The notes: generated by a model from the letters alone, not told the origin. A stretch of 9,508 nucleotides of DNA from Opitutaceae bacterium (GCA_003168315.1 PMSP01000201.1:1-9508); one strand, 5' to 3'; shown: positions 1 to 7,241, numbered from the stretch's first letter. Numbers and translations: made by a program.

Positions 1-17
1 TCTAAATCGAAAATGCT

Positions 18-1118
18 CTAGCAGCCCGTGGCCGAACTTCCGCCCACCGGGCAGGTGACGCATCCGCTCTGGCGCCGCGCATAGAAATAGGAGCCGATCA
101 CAATCGCGCCCGCGGCGGCCTGCGCGGCCAGTGTCTGGACTGTCGGAAACACGCTGAACCAGAGTCCGGCCCATGCCGGGAGCACGGCCTTCAGGCCCGC
201 GATCTCGGTCGTCGGGATCCAGTGGGCGAGCTGCATCTCCTGGGCCTGCTCGCCGACCATCACGAGGAGGACGGCGCCCAGCATGACGCCGGTGACGACC
301 AGCATCTTCCTGTAGGGCAGCCGGCGGTTGGCGACGAAGGTGAGGATCGCCACCATCCCGGTCAGGATGAGGCCAAGGAGCGCGCCGGCCGCGACGATGT
401 GGCCGCCGAGCTTCAGGTAGTAGCTCTGAAGGAACAGGACCACCTCAAAACCCTCGCGGTAGAGGGAGGCGAACCCGAGGAGCGCGAGGCCGCCGAGGAG
501 GCGCGCCTTGGAGGCGTCCGGGTCGGAGGCGCTCTGCATGAGGTCCTTCTTCCTTCGCGTCTGCATCGAGATCCAGCCGCACCAGTACACCTTGTGGAAA
601 AACCAGTTCATGACCACGAGGAGGACGATGACGGCGACGAGGCCCGTCGCCGCCTGGAGGTTGAGCGCCGAGATGCTCTCGGAAAGGTCGCTCACGATGC
701 GCGTCGCGATGAACCAGGTGATCAGCGTCGCGCCAAAGCCGAGGCCGACGCCGGCCGCGATCGGGCGCCTGTAGGGCTGGTTTGCGCCAATCATGCTGGC
801 CGTGAGGGCCGAGAGGACCAGGATGCACTCAAGCCCCTCGCGAAAGACAAGGACCGCGATGTCGAGGGTCGCCGATATCCGGCTGGAATTCGGGGTCAGG
901 GGATCGGGATTGCCGGAGGCCGCTATTCCCTGCCACACCAGCACTGCGGCGACTGCGAGGGCGGACAGGCCGAGGAACACCGGCAGCCCGCGCCAGGAAC
1001 GGCGCCTGTCCCGCACCGGAGATGCGAAGATTGGGGTGGGGACCGAGGTGATGCTTTTGACACTCACGCTAACGACATCGAGACTCCATCTCACTAAGAC
1101 GCAAAATAAATCATCCAT
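18..1118 (-). CDS. FTR1-family iron permease
   Basis: This gene encodes a 366-residue polytopic membrane protein of the FTR1/EfeU iron-permease family, which moves iron across the cytoplasmic membrane. Two glutamate-rich iron-binding motifs are visible, REGLE at residues 93-97 and REGFE at 221-225, each inside a hydrophobic helix. A WFFHKVYW stretch (172-179) and GEQAQEM (289-295) are also typical of the family. Membrane segments fall near 45-66, 83-108, 119-139, 155-175, 207-231, 240-262, 272-289 and 329-346. The first is extra compared with EfeU-type proteins (about 275 residues, seven helices). The C-terminus ends in a short tail with Cys353, Cys356 and Cys366. No EfeO or EfeB partner is present in the window, although only 17 bases remain downstream. 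The ATG at 1118 has no clear Shine-Dalgarno; in-frame GTG codons at 1094 and 1067 are alternatives. Family assignment is secure; the metal and the start are less so. Confidence 0.9.
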   Translation of the reverse strand: MDDLFCVLVRWSLDVVSVSVKSITSVPTPIFASPVRDRRRSWRGLPVFLGLSALAVAAVLVWQGIAASGNPDPLTPNSSRISATLDIAVLVFREGLECILVLSALTASMIGANQPYRRPIAAGVGLGFGATLITWFIATRIVSDLSESISALNLQAATGLVAVIVLLVVMNWFFHKVYWCGWISMQTRRKKDLMQSASDPDASKARLLGGLALLGFASLYREGFEVVLFLQSYYLKLGGHIVAAGALLGLILTGMVAILTFVANRRLPYRKMLVVTGVMLGAVLLVMVGEQAQEMQLAHWIPTTEIAGLKAVLPAWAGLWFSVFPTVQTLAAQAAAGAIVIGSYFYARRQSGCVTCPVGGSSATGC

Positions 1119-1122
1119 CCGT

Positions 1123-1148
1123 ACTCAACCCATTTTAAAATATTGAGT
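1123..1148. promoter_or_regulatory. Dyad overlapping the FTR1 -10 region, possible operator
   Basis: ACTCAA (1123-1128) and TTGAGT (1143-1148) form a perfect 6+6 inverted repeat with a 14-base spacer. A TTTTAAAA palindrome (1133-1140) sits within one base of the dyad centre. The dyad covers the candidate -10 element and the presumed start of transcription of the iron permease, where a repressor would act. It does not resemble the classical Fur box, so the regulator is unknown. A chance dyad in AT-rich DNA is possible. Confidence 0.35.
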
Positions 1149-1164
1149 TGCAGATCTTTTTCAA
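1137..1164 (-). promoter_or_regulatory. Candidate sigma70-type promoter for the FTR1 gene
   Basis: Read on the minus strand, TTGAAA (1164-1159) matches five of six bases of the -35 consensus. It is followed after 16 bases by TATTTT (1142-1137), four of six matches to the -10 consensus. The elements lie in a marked AT-rich patch in an otherwise GC-rich window. They would start transcription near 1130, just ahead of the permease ATG at 1118, giving a very short leader. This is a motif reading only; bacteria of this type may use diverged promoters. Confidence 0.45.
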
Positions 1165-1332
1165 TCGACCCGAAAACAGCCAAAAGATGAGAATGGACCG
1201 CAAAGGCATGATCGGCGCCGAGATTGGGTCAGCGGGCGGTGATTTCTCAGTAAAGGACTAGAGTCCGCGTTTGACGCCCCTGCGCGCTGGGCGACGCTGG
1301 CAAAATCCGTCCCGACCTTCACAAACTGCGCC

Positions 1333-2196
1333 ATGCTTCTGCTTCACGATCCCCGCTGCGCCGACTACGGCTCCTCCGGGCATCCCGAGAAACCGGCCCG
1401 GGTCATTAGGACAGCCGAACATCTCCGCTCCTCCTTCCCGTCGTGGACATGGATGACGCCAAGGGAGGATGTCCCCGACGAGACGCTCCTGCTTGCGCAT
1501 ACGGCCGCCCACCTCTCCCGCCTCGAACAGCCGGGCGACTTCGACCCGGACACGGCCAACTTCCCTGGCATCGCGCTCCATGCCCGCCGGTCGGTGGCGG
1601 CGGCTCTGGCGGCCGCCGAACATGCGCTCAGGACCAGGGAGCCCGCGTTCTCGCTCATGCGGCCTCCCGGCCACCATGCCACGGCCGGCCAGGCGATGGG
1701 CTTCTGCTACCTGAACCAGGTAGCCGTCGCCGCCCTCGCCGCCCGCCACGACCTCGGCGCCGGGCGCGTCGCCGTGTGGGACTTCGACGCCCACCACGGC
1801 AACGGCACGGAGGCCATACTCCATGGCCGGGAGGGGTTCCTGTTCTGCTCCGTCCACCAGTCGCCGTGCTATCCGGGCACGGGACTGAGTGATTCCGGGA
1901 ACTGCCGCAACTGGCCCTTGCCTCCCTACACGCCGAGGGGAGACCACATGAATGCCATCCGGCAATCCCTCGACACCGTCGTCGCCTTCCGGCCCGACCT
2001 CGTGCTCGTTTCCGCCGGCTTCGACGCCTATGCGCGCGATCCGATCACCGAGATGTGCCTTGAGTCCGAGGATTTTGCGACGCTCGGGGGGTGGCTCCGC
2101 GAGACGGAAATCCCCGCCGCCGCGATCCTCGAGGGAGGCTATAGCCCCGACCTTCCGACGCTTGTCGGCTCATTCCTTGGGTCGTGGGCCGCGTAG
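1333..2196 (+). CDS. Histone deacetylase family (HDAC/AcuC-like) zinc hydrolase
   Basis: This 287-residue protein belongs to the arginase/deacetylase fold family that includes HDACs, AcuC and acetylpolyamine amidohydrolases, which remove acyl groups from lysine or polyamine amines. The motifs appear in family order: GHPEKPAR at 16-23; RPPGHHA at 110-116 with the tandem catalytic histidines 114/115; GFCYLN at 123-128; the zinc ligands Asp152 and His154 in WDFDAHHGNGT; SAGFDAY with the third zinc ligand Asp231; and EGGY with the transition-state tyrosine Tyr270. All catalytic residues are present, so the enzyme should be active. The start is supported because the N-terminus begins as family members do, although no good ribosome binding site precedes it. 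It is a standalone cytoplasmic enzyme with no signal peptide. The substrate cannot be read from the sequence, and no acyl-CoA synthetase acu partner is adjacent. A hairpin follows the stop, separating it from the next gene. Confidence 0.93.
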   Translation: MLLLHDPRCADYGSSGHPEKPARVIRTAEHLRSSFPSWTWMTPREDVPDETLLLAHTAAHLSRLEQPGDFDPDTANFPGIALHARRSVAAALAAAEHALRTREPAFSLMRPPGHHATAGQAMGFCYLNQVAVAALAARHDLGAGRVAVWDFDAHHGNGTEAILHGREGFLFCSVHQSPCYPGTGLSDSGNCRNWPLPPYTPRGDHMNAIRQSLDTVVAFRPDLVLVSAGFDAYARDPITEMCLESEDFATLGGWLRETEIPAAAILEGGYSPDLPTLVGSFLGSWAA

Positions 2197-2202
2197 CCGC
2201 GG

Positions 2203-2230
2203 GCCGGCAAATTCCGGGCCGGCGTCTTTT
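2203..2230 (+). terminator. Possible weak intrinsic terminator after the deacetylase gene
   Basis: GCCGGC (2203-2208) and GCCGGC (2218-2223) can pair as a six-base all-G/C stem around a nine-base loop. The downstream arm is followed by GTCTTTT (2224-2230). It sits directly after the deacetylase stop and upstream of the RNase D start preferred here. The stem is short and the T-run modest, so partial termination or chance in GC-rich DNA are both possible. Confidence 0.35.
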
Positions 2231-2276
2231 AAGATTCGCCCTGAATCGGACGCCTATCCACGCTTCTCAGATTGAG

Positions 2277-3452
2277 ATGATTTCCCGTTTTCTGCCGCAT
2301 CCCGTCCGCCGCCTCCTCGGAGTAAAGACCCAGCACCCGCGGATATCCGGGTTCACCCTCATCGAGCAGCCCGGCCACCTCCAGCCGCTCCTCGCTGCCA
2401 TAGACCAGGTGAGCGAGGTGGTCATGGATACCGAGGCGGACAACATGTACCGGTTCCGGGTGAGGGTCTGCCTGCTGCAGTTCTACGTCTGCGGCGAGGT
2501 CTACCTGGTGGACGCGCTCGCGCCCATCGACTTCGGCTCCCTCTGGCCGCGCCTCGCGAAAAAGCACCTGGTGATGCACGGGAGCGACTTCGACCTCAGG
2601 CTCCTGTACGACTTCTGCCAGTTCCGGGCCAAGAGCCTCTTCGACACGATGCTGGCCGCGCAGCTCCTCGGCCGCGGGCGTATAGGCCTCGCCTCGCTGA
2701 TTGAGGACAACTTCGGCGTGAAGCTCGACAAGGACGGCCAGAAGGCGAACTGGTCCCGCCGGCCCATCACCCAGAAGCTCCTGGACTACGCGGCCCTCGA
2801 CGTGTGGTACCTGCCGGCCCTCCGGGACATCCTCACCCGCGAGCTCAAGCGGCTGGGCCGCCTCGAGTGGATGGACCAGCAGTGCAAGGCCCAGATCGAG
2901 GCGGGCGTCCTGGGCTTCTCCCCGCCGGACGAGAATGACTGGAGGATCGGGCGCTCCGAGAGGCTGCGCGCGCGGGGCCAGACGGTCCTGCACTCCGTCT
3001 GGCATTGGCGGCAGGAGCAGGCCCTCAGGCTGGACACGCCGCCATTCAAGGTCTGCTCGAACGAATTCCTGACGCGGCTCGCCATGACGGCGGACGAGGG
3101 CGGCTCCGAGGACGACATCCTCTCCGGGGTGAACCTCGGGAAGCGCCACTCGCGACTCATAGGCTCCCTCGCCGCCGCGGTGCGCGCCGGCCTCGACAAG
3201 GATCCGCGCACGCTGCCACGGAGACCCGGCCGCGATCCCAACCACACGCCCCTCAACCAGGCGGAGATCGCCCTGCTCGACAGGATCAAGGAGGAGCGGG
3301 ACAAGATCGCGGCGAAGATATCGATCGAGCCCACACTGATCGCCAACCGGGCCCAGCTCTCGTTGATCGCGCGCACGCCTCGCAAGCTCGGGGACATCCT
3401 GCTGCCCTGGCAGGCCTCCCTCCTTGCCGAGGCGCCGTCGCTCAAAGAGTGA
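2277..3452 (+). CDS. rnd: Ribonuclease D (DEDDy 3'-5' exonuclease with HRDC domains)
   Basis: This is a 391-residue RNase D-type 3'-5' exoribonuclease, close to the E. coli length of about 375, which trims tRNA and other stable RNA 3' ends in the cytoplasm. The DEDDy catalytic set is complete: Asp51 and Glu53 in DTEAD (Exo I), Asp106 in HGSDFDL (Exo II), and Tyr171 with Asp175 in YAALD (Exo III). A helical HRDC region follows at roughly 230-310, with the WHWRQEQALRLDTP signature at 242-255. A second, more diverged helical domain lies at about 326-372. The reading frame continues upstream to a GTG at 2184 inside the deacetylase gene. I prefer ATG 2277 because the extra 31 residues look non-conserved and overlap the hairpin. 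Neither start has a strong Shine-Dalgarno. The stop overlaps the oleC start, implying co-translation with a lipid-pathway gene of unrelated function. Confidence 0.9.
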   Translation: MISRFLPHPVRRLLGVKTQHPRISGFTLIEQPGHLQPLLAAIDQVSEVVMDTEADNMYRFRVRVCLLQFYVCGEVYLVDALAPIDFGSLWPRLAKKHLVMHGSDFDLRLLYDFCQFRAKSLFDTMLAAQLLGRGRIGLASLIEDNFGVKLDKDGQKANWSRRPITQKLLDYAALDVWYLPALRDILTRELKRLGRLEWMDQQCKAQIEAGVLGFSPPDENDWRIGRSERLRARGQTVLHSVWHWRQEQALRLDTPPFKVCSNEFLTRLAMTADEGGSEDDILSGVNLGKRHSRLIGSLAAAVRAGLDKDPRTLPRRPGRDPNHTPLNQAEIALLDRIKEERDKIAAKISIEPTLIANRAQLSLIARTPRKLGDILLPWQASLLAEAPSLKE

Positions 3453-5062
3453 ATGCAAACATCGCCCGCCATCTGGACCGGATGGCAGCAGCGCAGCCCG
3501 CGGCGGCGGCGCTCAAGGTCCCGCGGGGCCGCACGGCCTCGGGGGGCATAGACTACCTGACCCTCACCTTCGCCGAGCTGCTGGCGGAGACCGATGCCTG
3601 GTGCGCCAGGCTGAGGAAAAAGGGGGTGGCGAGGGGCGACCGGGCGCTCGTGATGGTGAAGCCGGGCCTGCCGCTCATCGCCTCGGCCTTCGCGCTCTTC
3701 AAGATCGGGGCCGTCCCGGTGATCATCGACCCCGGCATGGGGCTGCGCAACTTCCTCTCGTGCGTCGAGCGGTCGCGGCCCAGGGCGGTTGTCGGCATCC
3801 CCGTCGCCCAGGTCCTTTCCCTCGTGTGCAGGCGCGCCTTCAGGAGCGTCGAGGTGCGGGTTCCCGTGAGCGGCTCGCACACGGCCCGGCTGGGGGCGGC
3901 GGGTGTCGCTCCCGCGGATGCCGCCACCGCCGCGCCGGGCGAGCTCGCCGCCATCCTCTTCACCTCCGGGTCCACCGGCGCGCCGAAGGGCGTGTGCTAT
4001 GAGCATGGCATGTTCGATGCCCAGGTCGCTCTCATCCGCGAGACCTACGGCATCGAGCCGGGAGAGGTCGACATGCCGCTCCTGCCCATCTTCGCGCTCT
4101 TCAACCCGGCGCTCGGGATGACGAGCGTCATCCCCGAGATCGACGCCCGCCGGCCTGCCAGCGCCGATCCGGCCAAGATCGTCCAGGCCATCCTGCAGGA
4201 AGGGGTCACGAACTCCTTCGGCTCGCCCACGCTCTGGCGGAAGGTCGCCGAACACTGCCAGTCCAAAGGGATCGCCCTGCCCAGCCTCCGGCGGGTGCTC
4301 TGCGCCGGCGCACCGGTCCCGGCGGACCTGTGGGAGTCGTCGCGCTCGTTTCTCACGGCCGGTCGCCTCCACAGCCCCTACGGCGCGACGGAGGCCCTTC
4401 CCGTGAGCACGGTGTCGGCGGACGAGATAGACGCCGGCTCCACCCGCGGCGCCTGCGTCGGCCGCCCCGTCCGCGGGGTCGAGGTCCGGGTGATTCCGAT
4501 CTCGGATGCGCCGATCGCGTCGCTTGCGCCGGGCGGCGGCCTGCCGCCCGGCTCGGTCGGCGAGATCATCGTGCGGGGTCCCGTCGTCACCCGCGAGTAC
4601 GACGGACTTCCCGAGGCGAACGCCGCGGCGAAGATCGCCGACCCGTCGTCGCCGGGCTCGGTGTGGCACCGGATGGGCGACTGCGGGATGCTGGACGACT
4701 CGGGCCGGCTCTGGTTCCTCGGCCGGAAGGCCGAGCGGGTCGAGACGGCCGACGGGACGATGTTCACCGAGCCCTGCGAGCAGGTGTTCCGCGCGCACCC
4801 GCGCGCGAGGCGCTGCGCGCTGATCGGCGTCGGATCCGTCCCGGCGCTGGTCGTCGAGACCGCCGCGTGCGGGACCGCCGACCGGCGCGCCCTGACGGGC
4901 GAACTCCGACGGCTTGCGCTCGGCCACGCGCACACGGCTGGACTGAGGACCTTTTATTTCCGAGAACACCTTCCGGTCGATGTCCGCCACAATGCGAAGA
5001 TCCACAGGCTCGCCCTTGCCAGGTGGGCCGTCACGGCGCGGGCCCACAGGTCGGCCGAGTGA
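3449..5062 (+). CDS. oleC: OleC, AMP-forming beta-lactone synthetase
   Basis: This 537-residue protein of the acyl-AMP synthetase (ANL) superfamily is recognisable as OleC. In the olefin pathway OleC uses ATP to convert a 2-alkyl-3-hydroxy acid into a cis-beta-lactone. Adenylation motifs are in order: FTSGSTGAPKG at 171-181 (phosphate loop), YGATEA at 311-316, GDCG at 410-413 with the ribose-binding Asp411, GRKAERVET starting at Arg426, and the C-terminal-domain catalytic lysine Lys517 in NAKIHR. The start is the GTG at 3449, which overlaps the RNase D stop as GTGA. It gives the N-terminus NIARHLDRMA..QP, which I recall as typical of OleC. ATG 3482 is an alternative that would cut into this segment. 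Upstream in-frame codons to 3005 lie inside RNase D and are not coding. The immediate neighbour oleD supports the assignment over a generic acyl-CoA ligase. OleB, often adjacent or fused to OleC, is absent here. Confidence 0.87.
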   Translation: MNANIARHLDRMAAAQPAAAALKVPRGRTASGGIDYLTLTFAELLAETDAWCARLRKKGVARGDRALVMVKPGLPLIASAFALFKIGAVPVIIDPGMGLRNFLSCVERSRPRAVVGIPVAQVLSLVCRRAFRSVEVRVPVSGSHTARLGAAGVAPADAATAAPGELAAILFTSGSTGAPKGVCYEHGMFDAQVALIRETYGIEPGEVDMPLLPIFALFNPALGMTSVIPEIDARRPASADPAKIVQAILQEGVTNSFGSPTLWRKVAEHCQSKGIALPSLRRVLCAGAPVPADLWESSRSFLTAGRLHSPYGATEALPVSTVSADEIDAGSTRGACVGRPVRGVEVRVIPISDAPIASLAPGGGLPPGSVGEIIVRGPVVTREYDGLPEANAAAKIADPSSPGSVWHRMGDCGMLDDSGRLWFLGRKAERVETADGTMFTEPCEQVFRAHPRARRCALIGVGSVPALVVETAACGTADRRALTGELRRLALGHAHTAGLRTFYFREHLPVDVRHNAKIHRLALARWAVTARAHRSAE

Positions 5063-5083
5063 GGCCCCGCGGGTCACCCCAAC

Positions 5084-6124
5084 GTGAACGGCGCCGAATC
5101 GAGTGATCCTCCCTTGGGACCGGCGCTCGTCACGGGCGGGACGGGGTTCCTCGGCCGCGCCATCGTGGACCGGCTGCTGGCGAGCGGCCGCAGGGTGACG
5201 GTATCCGGACGGACGCCGGCGGCGGACCTCGAGGCCCGCGGCGTCCGCTTTGTCCGTGCCCCGCTCGAGGACAGGGACAGCGTCCGGGAGGCGTGCCGGG
5301 GGATGGAGAGCGTGTTCCATGTCGCGGCGAAGGTCGGCGTCTGGGGACGCTACGCCGATTTCCACAGGACGAATGTCCTGGGGACTCAGGCGGTGATCGA
5401 GGGATGCCGGGCGCACGGCGTGCGGCGCCTGGTCCACACGAGCACGCCCAGCGTGGTCTACAATGGGCGGCCCCTCGCCGGGGCCGATGAGTCGCTGCCC
5501 CTCACCACGCATTGCCCGAGCCCCTATCCGCTGACGAAGGCCGCAGCGGAGGCCCTGGTCCTGGCGGCGCACGGGGAGGCGCTCTCGACCGTCGCGCTCA
5601 GGCCCCACCTCATCTGGGGGCCCGGCGATCCCCACCTCGTGCCGCGGCTGCTGGCCCGCGCCCGCGCGGGCCGGCTCAGGATCGTGGGGGAGGGGACGAA
5701 CCGGGTCGACATGGTCCACGTTGGCAACGCCGCCGACGCGCACGTCGCCGCGGAGCTCGCCTTGGCGGCAAAGGGCTCGCCGGCCGGCGGCAGGGCCTAC
5801 TTCATCACCAACGGGGAGCCGGTCGTCCTCTGGGAATGGATCAACGGCCTCCTGCTGGCGCTCGGCGAGGCCCCGGTCCGCAGGAGGATCTCGCTCGGCG
5901 CCGCGACCGCGGTCGGCTGCGCCTGCGAGTTCATGTGGGGCGTCCTGCCGCTCGGCGACGAACCCCCGATGACCCGGTTCATCGCCGCCGAGCTGGCCAA
6001 GGACCATTGGTTCAACATCTCGGCGGCGCGCCGGGACCTGGCCTACAGCCCGCGCGTGGGCATGGTTGAGGGCACCGCGGCCCTCGTCGCCAGCCTCCGG
6101 AAAAGGGCGTCGGGCTCGCCTTGA
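5084..6124 (+). CDS. oleD: OleD, NAD(P)-dependent 2-alkyl-3-oxoalkanoate reductase
   Basis: This 346-residue extended short-chain dehydrogenase of the 3-beta-HSD-like group catalyses, in the ole pathway, reduction of the 2-alkyl-3-keto acid made by OleA to the 2-alkyl-3-hydroxy acid used by OleC. The dinucleotide-binding motif TGGTGFLG is at residues 17-24. The active site shows Ser/Thr 119-123 in HTSTPSVVY and Tyr148...Lys152 in SPYPLTK. The C-terminal half has the substrate-domain pattern of the family, including ALRPHLIWGPGDP and YFITNGEPVVLWEWI. The GTG at 5084 is the only start near the Rossmann motif; no ATG or clear ribosome binding site precedes it, so coupling to oleC 21 bases upstream is likely. 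The product should be cytoplasmic or membrane-associated in an OleBCD-type complex. Without the oleC neighbour it would be called a generic NAD-dependent epimerase/dehydratase. Confidence 0.86.
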   Translation: MNGAESSDPPLGPALVTGGTGFLGRAIVDRLLASGRRVTVSGRTPAADLEARGVRFVRAPLEDRDSVREACRGMESVFHVAAKVGVWGRYADFHRTNVLGTQAVIEGCRAHGVRRLVHTSTPSVVYNGRPLAGADESLPLTTHCPSPYPLTKAAAEALVLAAHGEALSTVALRPHLIWGPGDPHLVPRLLARARAGRLRIVGEGTNRVDMVHVGNAADAHVAAELALAAKGSPAGGRAYFITNGEPVVLWEWINGLLLALGEAPVRRRISLGAATAVGCACEFMWGVLPLGDEPPMTRFIAAELAKDHWFNISAARRDLAYSPRVGMVEGTAALVASLRKRASGSP

Positions 6125-6137
6125 GGACTCCCCCCGA

Positions 6138-7241
6138 ATGACCCCCGGGCAAGGCGCCAGCAGGTTCGACTCGTGGCCGAGGACGCTCTTCGCCGTCGTG
6201 GCCGGCTCGCTGGCCCTCATCGTCTGCGCCTGGTTCTATCCGCCCCGGCTCCAGGTCTGGTCAAAGCGGGACGTCCGCCTCCAGGAATGGTCGCGCGCGG
6301 ACGGGTTCCTCAAGCAGTGCCAGGAGCCCCTGAGGCAGGACGTCGTGCCGGCGTTGCGGTGGCGCCTCCTGCCGCCCGTTGCCTGCCACGCCCTCGGGCT
6401 CAAGGGAAACGAGCCTCTGGCGTTCTGCTGGCTGGGGCTCGCGGTCCTCGCGGTCGTCCTCGCGGCGCGGCTCGACGAGCTGACCGGGAGCCGCGCGTGG
6501 GCGGCGGTGGGAACGGTCGGCTTCGCGACGAGCGGGCCATTCATCACGGCGCTCGGGTGGCTGGGCCTGAATGACGGCTGGTACCTCCTCGCCCTCCTCG
6601 AATCCGCGGCGTGCCGGTCCATCTGGGCGCTGGCCGCCTGGGCCTTCGTCGGCCCGTGGATCGACGAGCGCTTCCTTCTCGGGCTTCCCCTCGCGCTCCT
6701 CGTCAGGTCCCGGCTGCGCGGGCCGGGTCCAGGATCTTGCGGGAGGGCCGCCGCCGCCGCCTGCGCCGGCATTGCCCCGAATGTCCTGTTCCGCATCGGG
6801 TTCACCCTGACGCACGGGGACAGCGTCTCCGCGGGCTACCTCGGCTCGATGCTCGCCGTCTTCCCGATCTACGCGGCCTACGTCCCCCTGGGCTGGGCCA
6901 TGGGATATCGCGTCCTCTGGGTCGCGCTGGCGGCGGGAATCCTGGCCCGGGCCTCCCCATGGAGGTCGCGGGCCGCCGGGATGGCCCTCTGCGCGATCCC
7001 CCTGGCCGCCATCTCGGTCGTCGCGTGGGACCTGGACCGATCTACGGGGATCCTCCTCCCCGCATTCGTCGCGGGCGTGGTGGCGGCCTCACGGCCGCGA
7101 CAGGGCGGCCGTTCCTGGCTGCCGCTCGGGATCGCGTGCGTCCTCCTCAACCTGGCCCTTCCCTATGCCCACATCGTCGGCTTCACGGTCTCCTGGAACC
7201 GGGGCCCGCTCGGCGCCTGGAGGTCCCTGTCCGGGCTCTGA
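6138..7241 (+). CDS. Unrecognised polytopic membrane protein linked to oleCD
   Basis: This 367-residue integral membrane protein belongs to no family I can name. Hydrophobic segments lie near residues 14-35, 94-110, 120-142, 147-171 and 178-189, with several more in the second half. Helices near both ends give roughly eight to ten spans. A hydrophilic stretch (36-75), rich in Arg, Asp and Trp, follows the first helix and leads into RWRLLPPVACHALGL (74-88). A further polar motif, GPWIDERF (172-179), lies between helices. Charged residues inside such motifs suggest an enzyme or carrier rather than a structural protein; a GT-C-like transferase layout is conceivable but unproven. ATG 6138 is chosen because GAGG (6123-6126) lies 11 bases upstream; the frame extends back to 6066 only inside oleD. 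The gene follows oleD by 13 bases, so shared transcription with the ole genes is likely. A lipid-related role is inferred only from position. Confidence 0.8.
   Translation: MTPGQGASRFDSWPRTLFAVVAGSLALIVCAWFYPPRLQVWSKRDVRLQEWSRADGFLKQCQEPLRQDVVPALRWRLLPPVACHALGLKGNEPLAFCWLGLAVLAVVLAARLDELTGSRAWAAVGTVGFATSGPFITALGWLGLNDGWYLLALLESAACRSIWALAAWAFVGPWIDERFLLGLPLALLVRSRLRGPGPGSCGRAAAAACAGIAPNVLFRIGFTLTHGDSVSAGYLGSMLAVFPIYAAYVPLGWAMGYRVLWVALAAGILARASPWRSRAAGMALCAIPLAAISVVAWDLDRSTGILLPAFVAGVVAASRPRQGGRSWLPLGIACVLLNLALPYAHIVGFTVSWNRGPLGAWRSLSGL

Larger units (their letters stand above)
1119..1332. other. Divergent intergenic spacer between FTR1 and deacetylase genes
   Basis: This 214-base spacer separates two divergently transcribed genes. 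The left part (about 1119-1165) is AT-rich and holds the permease promoter and dyad. The right part returns to the GC-rich background. It contains GGACT-AG-AGTCC (1255-1266), a short inverted repeat with a two-base centre. I find no convincing -35/-10 pair for the deacetylase gene and no credible small gene. Confidence 0.6.

Noticed and set aside
222..1097. 291-codon plus-strand frame over the FTR1 gene
   Set aside because: Its product is a Glu/Asp/Arg/His-rich shadow of the permease codons with no domain, whereas the minus strand shows two REGxE motifs and membrane helices.
1137..1175. Fur box upstream of the iron permease
   Set aside because: I looked for the GATAATGATAATCATTATC-type pattern and its hexamer repeats; the AT-rich patch does not match it well enough.
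1187..1261. 24-codon ORF (ATG to TAG) in the spacer before the deacetylase gene
   Set aside because: It has no ribosome binding site, no recognisable peptide features, and a length easily reached by chance.
1271..1306. TTGACG ... CAAAAT as a promoter for the deacetylase gene
   Set aside because: The two elements are 24 bases apart, too far for a sigma70 promoter, and no better pair is present.
2184..2276. GTG start of RNase D at 2184 overlapping the deacetylase gene
   Set aside because: The extra 31 residues are Arg/Gly-rich and not family-like, and the stretch contains the terminator-like hairpin; ATG 2277 is the better start.
3005..3448. Upstream in-frame extension of oleC to a 685-residue protein
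   Set aside because: It lies entirely within the RNase D coding sequence, where the RNase D frame carries the HRDC motifs. The OleC-like N-terminus begins at the GTG at 3449.
2786..6220. 1144-codon open frame on the minus strand antisense to RNase D, oleC and oleD
   Set aside because: The opposite strand encodes three proteins with intact catalytic motifs. The antisense product is an Arg/Gly/Ala/Pro-rich low-complexity sequence with no recognisable domain, as expected from a mirror frame in very GC-rich DNA.
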